Positions 23,580 to 31,534 of a stretch of 41,059 nucleotides of DNA are shown here, piece after piece; positions within the stretch are counted from its first letter, which is position 1, and each line of letters begins with the position of its first letter. The notes beneath the pieces were generated by a model. The model saw only the letters and a program-made list of their open reading frames with translations. It made no database searches and was not told the origin of the DNA. Location: contig MNYN01000037.1 in NCBI GenBank assembly GCA_001873105.1, forward strand, positions 1 to 41,059. Reading direction: 5' to 3'. This stretch comes from Flavobacteriaceae bacterium CG2_30_34_30 (GTDB lineage: Bacteria; Bacteroidota; Bacteroidia; Flavobacteriales; Flavobacteriaceae). Made by a program: the position numbers and the translations under genes.

Positions 23580-24134
23580 TTAATTTTTCCAAACTATAGT
23601 TTCCATAATCCTGCGAATATCCTCTCTTAAATAGGCTGCGGCCGGATAGACAGAATCAAAATTGGGTTTACTATTAAAGTAAAGTGACCCGGTAATAAAA
23701 TGATGTACACTATCGGTTACATAAAACTGTGATGGAGTTGCGGCATTTCCATTTATCATATATAACATGCCATATACTTTATGTATGGAATCTACTCTGG
23801 GTTGCTCAAAAATGGTCGATGCCTTTATGGTATGGTCATAGGTTAGCTTTTGGGCATCAAACAACAAAGAATCTAAATTGTGATTCTTTACTTGTCTATA
23901 GGTCATATAAATGGTTGCTTTCATTTTAGGATACTCTAAATTTATCCAACAATTGTTTTTCAAGTTAAGGTTCGCTTCCCTATTGATATCAAAAACAAAG
24001 GGGCATCCTTCAGGAGATTTTTGATAACTTGGTTTCGGATATTCTAAACGCAACATTGCTTTAGGCTTGATGATAACCTCTTCATTGCAAGATAGTAAAA
24101 CCAATAATGAAAAAAGGGCAAAAAAATACTTCAT
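23580..24134 (-). CDS. gldD: Gliding motility lipoprotein GldD
   Basis: A 184-residue lipoprotein (LLSC, Cys16) matching GldD: KPKAMLRLEYPKPSYQ, CPFVFDINREANL, WINLEYPKMKATIYMTYRQV, then SQFYVTDSVHHFITGSLYF and YLREDIRRIMETIVW. GldD is required for Bacteroidota gliding and for function of the associated type IX machinery, although its exact role is not defined. It lies 40 bases after gldE, the usual pairing, at the end of mutY-ssb-gldE-gldD. Confidence 0.95.
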   Translation of the reverse strand: MKYFFALFSLLVLLSCNEEVIIKPKAMLRLEYPKPSYQKSPEGCPFVFDINREANLNLKNNCWINLEYPKMKATIYMTYRQVKNHNLDSLLFDAQKLTYDHTIKASTIFEQPRVDSIHKVYGMLYMINGNAATPSQFYVTDSVHHFITGSLYFNSKPNFDSVYPAAAYLREDIRRIMETIVWKN

Positions 24135-24174
24135 AAAGTTTTACTTTTTTTAATTTTTTGAATTGTGCCTACTT

Positions 24175-25509
24175 CTAATTGGGTGTAATAGAAAGTTTAA
24201 TTTGCTTGATGCGTTTGTTTTCAAAGATTTCCACAGTAAACGAATAATTATGATAAATTATTACTTCGCCCTTTTTAGGAAATCCCTTGGATATTTCTAA
24301 TAAAAACCCGGCAATGGTTTCTGCTTCGCCTTTTTCTTCTTCAAAAATTGAAGGGTCTTCTAATTTAATGACACGATAAAAATCTTTAAGAGGTGTTTTG
24401 CCTTCAAATACAAAATTATGATCATCTAATTTAGAAAAAATTAAATCTTCATCATCAAATTCATCACTAATATCTCCTACTATTTCTTCGATAATATCCT
24501 CTAGAGAAATTACACCGCAAGTGCCTCCATATTCATCAACGACGATGGCAAGGTGAATTCTTTTTTCTTTAAATTCGTTCAATAAATCGTCTAGCTTTTT
24601 ATTCTCCGGAACAAAAAACGGCTCTCGCACTAAGGATATCCAATTAAACTGTTTTCTGTCAATATAAGGTATTAAATCTTTTACATACAAAATACCGATA
24701 ATAGTATCCATGTTTTCTTTATAAACAGGTATTCGGGAATATCCTTGTTCTATAATTTGTGGTAACACATCTTTATAAGGTAAGTCATCGCGTAATGCAA
24801 AAATATCCATTCTGGGCTTCATCACTTGTTTGGTATCAGTATTTCCAAAAGAAACAATGCCTTGTAAAATTTTCTGTTCTTCTTTTGTGGTGTCTTCTTC
24901 TGAAGTTAGTTCTAATGCTTGTGAAAGCTGATCTACACTAAGATTGGTTTTTTGTTTTCCAAATTTTTGATGAATATATAAGGTAACTGAGCGCATAGGT
25001 AATGAAATGGGAGAAAGCAATACATCTAAAACTTTTATGGGATAAGCAATAAATAAAGAAAACTTCATTTTATTTCTACTTGCATAAATCTTTGGCAAGA
25101 TTTCGCCAAAAAGTAAAATTATAAAAGTGGCCAATCCTACTTTTATAAAGAAAACCAAATCCAATGTGAAATTATGCAAGGTTAAGCTTGTTTGTAAATT
25201 TTGAAACCAAACATTACTTAACGATTCAAATAAAATTACAATGGCAATATTGATTGTGTTGTTTGCAACTAATATGGTAGCCAATAATTTTTTTGGTCTA
25301 TCAAGTAATTTAATGATGACGATTTGTTTTTTACTTCGTTTTGCAGGGTCTAATTCAAAATCAGTAGGTGTAAGAGAAAACAAAGCAACTTCTGCACCTG
25401 AAATTAAGGCAGAAAACAACAACAAAAGCAGAAGCGAAAGAATGCCAAAAAACTGGGCAAATTCAAAAATTATGGGGATTATCGTTAAACTAGGGGGCTC
25501 TAGATCCAA
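24175..25509 (-). CDS. gldE: Gliding motility-associated protein GldE (CNNM/CorC-like)
   Basis: A 444-residue membrane protein of the CNNM/hemolysin C superfamily. Residues 15-205 are the DUF21 membrane domain (LISGAEVALFSLTPTDFEL, FGEILPKIYASR); 215-340 are a CBS pair (VMKPRMDIFAL, YSRIPVYKENMDTIIGILYV, IHLAIVVDEYGGTCGVISLE) and 355-440 are the CorC/HlyC C-terminal domain. Related CNNM proteins transport Mg2+ or Co2+. In flavobacteria gldE sits beside gldD and supports gliding. It follows ssb by 27 bases. Confidence 0.93.
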   Translation of the reverse strand: MDLEPPSLTIIPIIFEFAQFFGILSLLLLLLFSALISGAEVALFSLTPTDFELDPAKRSKKQIVIIKLLDRPKKLLATILVANNTINIAIVILFESLSNVWFQNLQTSLTLHNFTLDLVFFIKVGLATFIILLFGEILPKIYASRNKMKFSLFIAYPIKVLDVLLSPISLPMRSVTLYIHQKFGKQKTNLSVDQLSQALELTSEEDTTKEEQKILQGIVSFGNTDTKQVMKPRMDIFALRDDLPYKDVLPQIIEQGYSRIPVYKENMDTIIGILYVKDLIPYIDRKQFNWISLVREPFFVPENKKLDDLLNEFKEKRIHLAIVVDEYGGTCGVISLEDIIEEIVGDISDEFDDEDLIFSKLDDHNFVFEGKTPLKDFYRVIKLEDPSIFEEEKGEAETIAGFLLEISKGFPKKGEVIIYHNYSFTVEIFENKRIKQIKLSITPN

Positions 25510-25536
25510 AATTAAATAGTTTGGTTAAACATACCA

Positions 25537-25989
25537 TTAAATAGAAAGGTCTTCCTCCTGAATATGGTTTTCTATATCATTTGCAAAATTATCATTTTTT
25601 ATGGTATTTGCACTACTTTGTTTTGTGTCTTTTATATTGGAAGTAGCATCACCTTTTGGTGTTAAAAAAGTAAAATCAGTACATTGTATTTCAGTACTAT
25701 ATTTATCGTGACCTTGTTCATCTTGCCATTTTCTGGTTTTCAATCTGCCTTCAACATATACTTTATCTCCTTTTTTTAAATATTTTTCACAAATTTCTGC
25801 TGCTTTATTTCTAACTACAACGTTGTGCCATTCGGTATTGGTAACACGCTCTCCCGAAGTTTTATTGACATAGGTTTCATTTGTAGCTAACGAAAATCTA
25901 CCTATGCAGCCCCCACCTTCAAAATATACTGTCTTTACCTCACCGCCTGTATGCCCAATAAGCATTACTTTATTTAATGTGCCTGTCAT
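25537..25989 (-). CDS. ssb: Single-stranded DNA-binding protein with altered C-terminal tip
   Basis: A 150-residue SSB. The OB fold (1-110) is typical: MTGTLNKVMLIGHTGGEVKT, RFSLATNETY, NTEWHNVVVRNKAAEICEKYLKKGDKVYVEGRL. A polar linker follows. The surprise is the end: EEDLSI instead of the (D)DDLPF/DDIPF peptide that nearly all bacterial SSBs use to recruit RecO, PriA, RecQ and exonuclease I; the final Pro-Phe has become Ser-Ile. It sits between mutY and gldE, the normal locus in this lineage, so it is the housekeeping copy by position. Either partners are recruited differently or another protein supplies the tip. Confidence 0.93.
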   Translation of the reverse strand: MTGTLNKVMLIGHTGGEVKTVYFEGGGCIGRFSLATNETYVNKTSGERVTNTEWHNVVVRNKAAEICEKYLKKGDKVYVEGRLKTRKWQDEQGHDKYSTEIQCTDFTFLTPKGDATSNIKDTKQSSANTIKNDNFANDIENHIQEEDLSI

Positions 25990-26022
25990 ATTTATATTGC
26001 TAATTTCTCAAAGGTATCAAAA

Positions 26023-27066
26023 TTAACTGGCATTTAAAAGGAGAATTTTTTCAATAAAATTATGCAAAACAACAGGAACAGGAAAAGAAGTGATTTGCGA
26101 TAAACCTACGCCTTTATCTTTTATTTCTGTTGTAATTACAAACCAAAACCGAATATGAAGATGTTGGTGGGATAATTTATGAATAATGGGGATGTCATTA
26201 TAAAGAGATATAGATTGAACTTGTGTAAAAGGAATTTCTTGTTGAATTACTTCGTGGTTTAGATAACAATTATCTGAAGTTTCTAACAACGGAAACTCGT
26301 AAAGATTTTTCCAGATTCCTTGTTCTGTACGCTGTTGTAAAAGGGTTTTATTGTCACTTGAAACGATAACCAAATAATTAAAAAAACGATTTCTAATCTT
26401 AGTTTTTGAAGTTTTTACTGGAAAATTATGGATTTCCTTCTGTAATAAAGCATAACAATTATTCTGAAATATACACGTTTCACAAGAAGGATTTCTTGGG
26501 GAACAACAAAGTGCCCCAAAATCCATTATAGCCTGATTGTAGGTCCCCGGATTTTCTGTGTTCATCACTTCTTGAGCTAATAATTTAAACTCTTTTATTC
26601 CTTTAGAAGTATTTATAGGGGTTTGTAAACCAAATACTCTGGAAAGTACCCGATACACATTGCCATCAACAACCGCATGAGGTTCATTAAAACAAATAGA
26701 AGAAATGGCACTTGCTGTGTAGTCTCCTATTCCTTTTAGTTTTAATAATTCTTTATAAGTTGAAGGAAAAATTCCATTATAATTTTCTACAATATATTTT
26801 GCAGAATGGTGTAAGTTTCTTGCTCTAGAGTAATAACCAAGACCTTGCCATAATTTTAGCACCTCCTGCTCAGATGCATTTGCCAAGTGAAAAACGGTAG
26901 GATAAGATTGAATAAAAGAATAATAAAAAGACATGCCTTGTTCTATTTTTGTTTGCTGAAGTATAATTTCAGAAAGCCAAATAAAATAAGGTTCTTTTGT
27001 TTTTCGCCAAGGCAAATCTCTTTTATTATCTAAATACCAAGATGTTAGTTTATTAGAAAAATCCAT
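26023..27066 (-). CDS. mutY: A/G-specific adenine DNA glycosylase MutY
   Basis: A 347-residue base-excision enzyme that removes A opposite 8-oxoguanine. N-terminal helix-hairpin-helix domain: WRKTKEPYFIWLSEIILQQT, LWQGLGYYSRARNLH, LKGIGDYTASAISSICF, then VVDGNVYRVLSRVFGL with the catalytic Asp. The four Cys of the iron-sulfur cluster are in CCSPRNPSCETCIFQNNCYAL. The C-terminal NUDIX-like domain (about 225-347) that reads 8-oxoG is present. It heads mutY-ssb-gldE-gldD and is divergent from the HU gene; a TATTTTTG box lies at 27086-27093. Confidence 0.96.
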   Translation of the reverse strand: MDFSNKLTSWYLDNKRDLPWRKTKEPYFIWLSEIILQQTKIEQGMSFYYSFIQSYPTVFHLANASEQEVLKLWQGLGYYSRARNLHHSAKYIVENYNGIFPSTYKELLKLKGIGDYTASAISSICFNEPHAVVDGNVYRVLSRVFGLQTPINTSKGIKEFKLLAQEVMNTENPGTYNQAIMDFGALCCSPRNPSCETCIFQNNCYALLQKEIHNFPVKTSKTKIRNRFFNYLVIVSSDNKTLLQQRTEQGIWKNLYEFPLLETSDNCYLNHEVIQQEIPFTQVQSISLYNDIPIIHKLSHQHLHIRFWFVITTEIKDKGVGLSQITSFPVPVVLHNFIEKILLLNAS

Positions 27067-27085
27067 GTTAAAAATAGTGATAGCA

Positions 27086-27158
27086 CAAAAATATAAGATA
27101 TCTAATTATTTTTTAATCTTTTAGGATTGTTTTCTTGATTTTAAAATCACTATATTTG
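27086..27158. promoter_or_regulatory. Divergent mutY and HU promoters
   Basis: For mutY the minus strand has TATTTTTG at 27086-27093, 20 bases before the ATG. For the HU gene the plus strand has TTG at 27127-27129, a 21-base spacer and TATATTTG at 27151-27158, a good Bacteroidota promoter about 44 bases before the ATG. Confidence 0.6.
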
Positions 27159-27201
27159 CGGTCTTGAAAAAAATTATTTTTTAATCCTAAAATATTATAG
27201 A

Positions 27202-27492
27202 ATGACAAAAGCAGATATCGTAGCTAAAATCTCAGAAAAGCTAGGAATGGAAAAAGGAGATGTACAAGCTACTGTTGAAACATTTATGACAGAAGTTAAA
27301 AATTCATTAGAAGGTGGAGACAATGTTTATTTAAGAGGTTTTGGAAGTTTTATTATAAAGACCAGAGCAGAAAAAACAGGACGCAACATTTCAAAAAACA
27401 CAACCATAAAAATACCGGCACACAATATCCCTGCATTCAAACCAGCAAGAGTTTTTGTTGAAGGAGTGAAAGGCAATGTGGAAGTAAAGTAA
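27202..27492 (+). CDS. HU-family DNA-binding protein
   Basis: A 96-residue nucleoid protein of the HU/IHF family. MTKADIVAKISEKLGMEKGD starts the helical part, VYLRGFGSFIIKTRAEKTGRN holds the GFG turn and the DNA-binding arm begins, and the arm/return strand ends KIPAHNIPAFKPARVFVEGV. Spacing and the PAHNIP...PA tip fit HU/IHF. It is followed after 29 bases by the tiny COX24-type gene, so both share one transcript ended at 27603-27627. This pairing is common in Bacteroidota. Confidence 0.94.
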   Translation: MTKADIVAKISEKLGMEKGDVQATVETFMTEVKNSLEGGDNVYLRGFGSFIIKTRAEKTGRNISKNTTIKIPAHNIPAFKPARVFVEGVKGNVEVK

Positions 27493-27521
27493 TTTCATAA
27501 TAACTTAAAAATACAAGACAT

Positions 27522-27611
27522 ATGCCAAGTGGTAAAAAAAGAAAAAGACACAAGGTAGCAACCCACAAGCGCAAAAAGAGAAGCCGCGCTAACCGCCACA
27601 AGAAAAAGTAG
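27522..27611 (+). CDS. 29-residue AURKAIP1/COX24-type basic protein, probable ribosome-associated
   Basis: A very short frame: MPSGKKRKRHKVATHKRKKR followed by SRANRHKKK. Fifteen of 29 residues are Lys or Arg. It matches the AURKAIP1/COX24 (PF08213-type) small proteins, related to the mitochondrial ribosomal protein mS38 and to actinobacterial bS22, which thread into rRNA of the small subunit. Codons are consistent and an ATG with A-rich leader precedes it. The stop codon lies inside the left arm of the terminator hairpin. A ribosomal location is inferred from the family, not shown here. Confidence 0.85.
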   Translation: MPSGKKRKRHKVATHKRKKRSRANRHKKK

Positions 27612-27627
27612 TTTCTAACTACTTTTT
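27603..27627 (+). terminator. Terminator overlapping the stop codon of the small basic gene
   Basis: An 11-bp perfect stem (AAAAAGTAGTT with AACTACTTTTT, arms 27603-27613 and 27617-27627) with a 3-base loop. The TAG at 27609-27611 is inside the left arm. Confidence 0.75.
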
Positions 27628-27758
27628 CCATTTAGTACAAATTAGTTCTTTGACAATGAAATGAATACAAAAAATGCTATAGTTTTTTTATAGTTTATTG
27701 CACTTTATATTTATTTCACCGGGTTTCAAACACCTGTGATAAAATTTTGTTTAATCCA

Positions 27759-27777
27759 TCCCGATGTAAAATCGGGA
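27759..27777. repeat. Small palindrome in the RNase G leader
   Basis: TCCCGAT (27759-27765) and ATCGGGA (27771-27777) form a 7-bp stem around GTAAA. It lies just before the GTG start of RNase G, in sequence that would otherwise encode a non-conserved N-terminal extension. It could be a dispersed repeat or a leader hairpin exposed to RNase G itself. Confidence 0.5.
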
Positions 27778-27792
27778 CAAAAATTAATAAGA

Positions 27793-29334
27793 GTGAGCTA
27801 CGAATTATTTATTAGATCCAGTTCCTCAGAAGTTGATTTTGCCCTATTAAAAGATGGAAAACTTATTGAATTACATAAAGAAGAGGATGACAGTGAATTT
27901 GCCGTTGGCGATGTGTTTATAGCCAAAGTACGCAAAACTGTACCAGGACTTAATGCTGCATTTGTAAATGTAGGCTATGAAAAAGACGCCTTTTTACATT
28001 ATCAGGATTTAGGACCTCAGCTTCCTTCCCTTTTAAAATTCATAAAACGTGTAAGCACAGGTAAACTTAAAGATTACTCTTTAAAAAATTTCCCATTTGA
28101 CAACGATATTGATAAAAATGGCAAAATAAATGATGCCATAAAATCAAATCAATCGTTATTGATTCAAATAGTAAAAGAACCTATCTCCACAAAAGGCCCC
28201 AGAATTAGTTCTGAGTTGTCTATTGCTGGAAGATATATTGTTTTAGTTCCTTTTTCTGACCGGGTTTCTATCTCTCAAAAAATAGAATCTAAAGAAGAAA
28301 AAGAGCGATTAAAAAGACTGGTTCAAAGCATTAAGCCAAAAGGATTTGGTGTTATTATTAGAACAGTAGCAGAGGGCAAAAAAGTAGCTGAACTGGACAA
28401 AGATTTACAAAACTTGCTAGACCGATGGTCAGCAATGTGTAAAAAGCTACAAAACGCGCATCATCCATCCAAAGTAATGAGCGAAATGAACCGAGGTTTA
28501 TCTCTTATTAGAGATTTACTAAACGATTCCTTTTCAGCCATTCATATTGATGATGAAACGCTTTATTTAAAAATTAAGGATTATGTGCATGAAATTGCAC
28601 CTAATAAAGAGTCTATCGTCAAATTGTATGATTCTAATGTACCTATTTTTGAGAAATTTGGTATTGACAGACAGATAAAAACATCTTTTGGTCGTACTGT
28701 TTCAGCAAGTAAAGGCTCCTATTTGGTTATTGAACATACCGAAGCACTTCACGTTATTGACGTAAATAGCGGAAATAGGTCAAACAAATCAGATAGCCAA
28801 GAAGGTACCGCTTTAGAAGTAAATTTAATCGCTGCATCTGATATTGCTCGTCAATTAAGATTGCGCGATATGGGTGGAATTATTGTTGTCGATTTTATCG
28901 ATATGGCAAATCCAAACCATAGAAAACAACTTTTTAATCATCTTCGTGATGAAATGAAAGACGACAGGGCAAAACATAAAATTTTGCCACCAAGTAAATT
29001 TGGATTAATCCAAATTACAAGACAACGCGTCAGACCTGAAATGAACATTAAAACCCGTGAGGAAGATCCAAACGGTGAAAATGGAGAAATTGAAGCTCCT
29101 ATTTTAATTGTTGATAGAATTAATGACGACTTAAAAAGATTACTTAAAAAAGACTATAAAAAGATAACCCTAAACACACATCCTTTTATAGCAGCCTTTC
29201 TTACAAAAGGTTTTCCATCTGTGCGATCTAAGTGGTTTTTAGAACACAAAAAATGGGTAAAAATTCAACCAAGAGATGCTTACACGTATCTGGAATATCA
29301 TTTTGTTGATAAAAATGGTAAAGAGATAAAATAA
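27793..29334 (+). CDS. rng: Ribonuclease E/G family, RNase G
   Basis: A 513-residue endoribonuclease that matures rRNA and cuts mRNA at single-stranded A/U sites. The S1 domain is at about 35-125 (VGDVFIAKVRKTVPGLNAAF, VNVGYEKDAFLHYQDLGP); the catalytic core has HVIDVNSGNRSNKSD and GGIIVVDFIDMANP, holding the two Mg-binding Asp. The long RNase E scaffold tail is absent. Start placed at GTG 27793 (VSYELFIRSSSSEVDFALL), which aligns with family N-termini; the ATG at 27736 would add 19 residues translated through a palindrome. A hairpin terminator follows. It may share transcription with HU upstream only by read-through. Confidence 0.93.
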   Translation: MSYELFIRSSSSEVDFALLKDGKLIELHKEEDDSEFAVGDVFIAKVRKTVPGLNAAFVNVGYEKDAFLHYQDLGPQLPSLLKFIKRVSTGKLKDYSLKNFPFDNDIDKNGKINDAIKSNQSLLIQIVKEPISTKGPRISSELSIAGRYIVLVPFSDRVSISQKIESKEEKERLKRLVQSIKPKGFGVIIRTVAEGKKVAELDKDLQNLLDRWSAMCKKLQNAHHPSKVMSEMNRGLSLIRDLLNDSFSAIHIDDETLYLKIKDYVHEIAPNKESIVKLYDSNVPIFEKFGIDRQIKTSFGRTVSASKGSYLVIEHTEALHVIDVNSGNRSNKSDSQEGTALEVNLIAASDIARQLRLRDMGGIIVVDFIDMANPNHRKQLFNHLRDEMKDDRAKHKILPPSKFGLIQITRQRVRPEMNIKTREEDPNGENGEIEAPILIVDRINDDLKRLLKKDYKKITLNTHPFIAAFLTKGFPSVRSKWFLEHKKWVKIQPRDAYTYLEYHFVDKNGKEIK

Positions 29335-29337
29335 ACT

Positions 29338-29368
29338 AAACGCTTTGTGAAAACAAGGCGTTTTTTTT
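29338..29368 (+). terminator. Intrinsic terminator of rng with GAAA tetraloop
   Basis: Arms 29338-29348 (AAACGCTTTGT) and 29353-29363 (ACAAGGCGTTT) form an 11-bp stem with one T-G wobble, capped by GAAA and followed by T's. Confidence 0.88.
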
Positions 29369-29433
29369 ATGCCTAATTTTAAAAACTTTTTCCATTTAAC
29401 TTTGCTTCTATTAAAAATTAGAATGAAAAAATA

Positions 29434-30324
29434 TTAATCCCGCTTTGGCTTGATAGAAGACAAATATACCCCGATAAAAATTAAAATTGCAGCCAAAACA
29501 CGAAGAGGTGTAAGCTGATCTACTCCTAAAAGTACAGCAAAAATAACCGCTATTACCGGTTGCAAATAAATAAACGCACCTATGGTAGATGCTTTTAATT
29601 CTCGTAATGCATAAATATTTAACAAATAGGTTAACACTGTTGTAAATACCACAACAAAAGCCATTCCTAACATCGCCTTATTTGGAAGAGAAGTCCATTT
29701 TACTTCCATAAACTCCGAAATTCCTATAGGTAAATTCATGAGGAATGCAAATAGAAAAAGCCATTTCATCAAGGTAATGGAACTATATTTTGCAGTTAAT
29801 GATTTTACAAGGATAAGATAAATAGAATAGGAAATTGCATTCACTATAAACAATATATTACCTAAGGGTATATTTGGCGCATTAAACTGTTTTGTTTCCC
29901 CAAAAAACACCAAAACTAATGCTCCAACCAATCCCAAAATAATTCCAATTGATTTTATTAAGGTAATACGTTCTTTAATTAGTATGGCGGAAAGCACTAA
30001 AAGTAAAACCGGTGATATAGTAATAACAACTGAACTATTTATAGGCGTAGAAAGACTCAAACCTTTAAAAAACATGAGCATATTTATTACCATCCCAAAT
30101 AGAGAACAGGCTACAAGTCGCTTCCAATCTTTTAAATCAATTTTTTCACTTGGATACGCTAAAGAAAAAATCCAAAATAATGCTGCTGCTCCGGAAACCC
30201 GCAACAATATAAAACCATAAGGCTCTATATAAACAGGCATCAATCCTTTTGCAATGGTATGGTTGATAGCATAAATAGTGCTAGCAGTTGTAGCGGCAAG
30301 TAAAGCAATAAATCTTTTATTCAT
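29434..30324 (-). CDS. EamA/DMT superfamily transporter
   Basis: A 296-residue protein with ten hydrophobic segments in two EamA repeats (first: YAINHTIAKGLMPVYIEPYG; second: TLMKWLFLFAFLMNLPIG, IGAFIYLQPVIAVIFAVLLG). It is a different paralogue from the one at 22169 and has a more typical C-terminus. It overlaps the upstream Spx/ArsC-like gene by eight bases, so they are translated from one message. Substrate cannot be inferred. Confidence 0.88.
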   Translation of the reverse strand: MNKRFIALLAATTASTIYAINHTIAKGLMPVYIEPYGFILLRVSGAAALFWIFSLAYPSEKIDLKDWKRLVACSLFGMVINMLMFFKGLSLSTPINSSVVITISPVLLLVLSAILIKERITLIKSIGIILGLVGALVLVFFGETKQFNAPNIPLGNILFIVNAISYSIYLILVKSLTAKYSSITLMKWLFLFAFLMNLPIGISEFMEVKWTSLPNKAMLGMAFVVVFTTVLTYLLNIYALRELKASTIGAFIYLQPVIAVIFAVLLGVDQLTPLRVLAAILIFIGVYLSSIKPKRD

Positions 30325-30670
30325 GCATTTTTATTTTTGCTTGCTCTATGGTGGCTTTTGCATTTCCAATAAAAATAAACTGATCCATTATAATTACCGG
30401 ACGCTTTAAAAAGGTATAATGTTCTAATATTAAGGTTTTGTAATCGTTTTCAATAAGGCTTTTCCTTTTTAAATTGCGTTCGATATAAAGCTGTGCTCTT
30501 TTGCTAAATAATGCCTCATAACTTCCTGAAAGCTCCTTCAATGCTTCCAATTCTTTTTCGGTAAGTGGATTTGTCTTTATATCTTGAAGTACAAAAGAGG
30601 ATGGAATTTCTAATGCTGATAAAATTCTTTTGCAGGTGGAACAGGTAGATAAATAATAAATCTTTTTCAC
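30317..30670 (-). CDS. Spx/ArsC (YffB-like) thioredoxin-fold protein
   Basis: A 117-residue ArsC-family protein. The active-site segment STCSTCKRILSALE has Cys10 and Cys13 as a CxxC, like Spx and YffB, while arsenate reductase proper uses a single N-terminal Cys. LQDIKTNPLTEKELEALKEL and FLKRPVIIMDQFIFIG are family-typical. It might be a thiol-dependent reductase or RNA polymerase-binding regulator; arsenate reduction is not supported since no ars genes are present. It is 16 bases downstream of the DUF3298 gene. Confidence 0.8.
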   Translation of the reverse strand: MKKIYYLSTCSTCKRILSALEIPSSFVLQDIKTNPLTEKELEALKELSGSYEALFSKRAQLYIERNLKRKSLIENDYKTLILEHYTFLKRPVIIMDQFIFIGNAKATIEQAKIKMHE

Positions 30671-30686
30671 AATATTTTAAAATGTA

Positions 30687-31442
30687 TTAATAAAACTCTA
30701 AATATGACAAAACCTCCTCTTTTGGAAATTTTAATTGTATTGGTCCCTCGGCATAACTAGCAATTTCATCTTGGTTATATATCAAAACGACTTCCTCATC
30801 CGTAAAACCTATATTCTCAGGCAAATAATATGCGCCATTTTCAAACCAAAATCCAGTGCTATTAATGGAATTATCTTTAGGAATTTTATAAACTTCTCTA
30901 AATTTATTTTCTGAATATTTCAAAAAGCCATCAAAATCAGTAAATAGAGTTTGCTCCGACAGCCTTTCCCCGGTTTTTACGTCAAAATTTAAATAATTTG
31001 TACCGCCATACCCGTGAGCTCCTCCTGTATATAGATAATACTCAAATTCGATTGAAACTAAATTTTCAGAGAAATATGAAATTTGCATCGTTGTTTCTAC
31101 CTTATATTCAGAAAATGAATTTCCAAAATCTGTTTCAAACTGTTTGTAATCTGTAATAAATGAAACAACAGCTTCCTTAATAGTTGCCACATGGTGAACA
31201 CCCTCCTTATTACTGTTAAAAATTTCATTTACATGCTCTTCTATTTCTGAATTAATCTTATCCGATATTTTAGCATTCCCCGCTGCTAAAAGATAGTGTA
31301 CACGCAATTCAGGACAATGAAATGTGGAGCAAAATTCAAAAGAATCTTCAGTTAATAGTACTTTGGTAAACGCTAGAGGATCTTTATTTTCACAACATAA
31401 TGATAAAAATAAAACGAAACACAATAACAAAATTTTTCGCAT
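30687..31442 (-). CDS. DUF3298/RsiV-like lipoprotein
   Basis: A 251-residue exported protein with a hydrophobic signal and lipobox-like SLCC (Cys16/17). The middle has a DUF4163-like strand region (TTMQISYFSENLVSIEFEYY) followed by the DUF3298 core GGAHGYGGTNYLNFDVKTGE, DFDGFLKYSENKFREVY and LPENIGFTDEEVVLIYNQDE with EIASYAEGPIQLKFP. The domain occurs in RsiV, an anti-sigma factor that binds lysozyme, and in many free lipoproteins. There is no cytoplasmic anti-sigma part here. It heads a transcript with the Spx-like and EamA genes. Confidence 0.85.
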   Translation of the reverse strand: MRKILLLCFVLFLSLCCENKDPLAFTKVLLTEDSFEFCSTFHCPELRVHYLLAAGNAKISDKINSEIEEHVNEIFNSNKEGVHHVATIKEAVVSFITDYKQFETDFGNSFSEYKVETTMQISYFSENLVSIEFEYYLYTGGAHGYGGTNYLNFDVKTGERLSEQTLFTDFDGFLKYSENKFREVYKIPKDNSINSTGFWFENGAYYLPENIGFTDEEVVLIYNQDEIASYAEGPIQLKFPKEEVLSYLEFY

Positions 31443-31506
31443 AAAAAAGGGGTATTAAACAAAGGTTAAAGGTACATTTAGATTTAATATTGACCGAATA
31501 AACTCT

Positions 31507-31514
31507 TACATTTG
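31507..31514 (+). promoter_or_regulatory. -7 box of the cystathionine gamma-synthase gene
   Basis: TACATTTG, an exact TAnnTTTG, 20 bases before the ATG at 31535. The nearest TTG (31490-31492) is only 14 bases upstream of it, shorter than usual. Confidence 0.4.
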
Positions 31515-31534
31515 TTGTTCATAAAAAAGAACAG

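Noticed and set aside
27736-27792. ATG start of RNase G at 27736
   Set aside because: The added 19 residues are translated through a palindrome and do not resemble family N-termini; GTG at 27793 aligns with them.
30317-30670. Arsenate reductase function
   Set aside because: CxxC active site is Spx/YffB-like and no other arsenic resistance gene is nearby.
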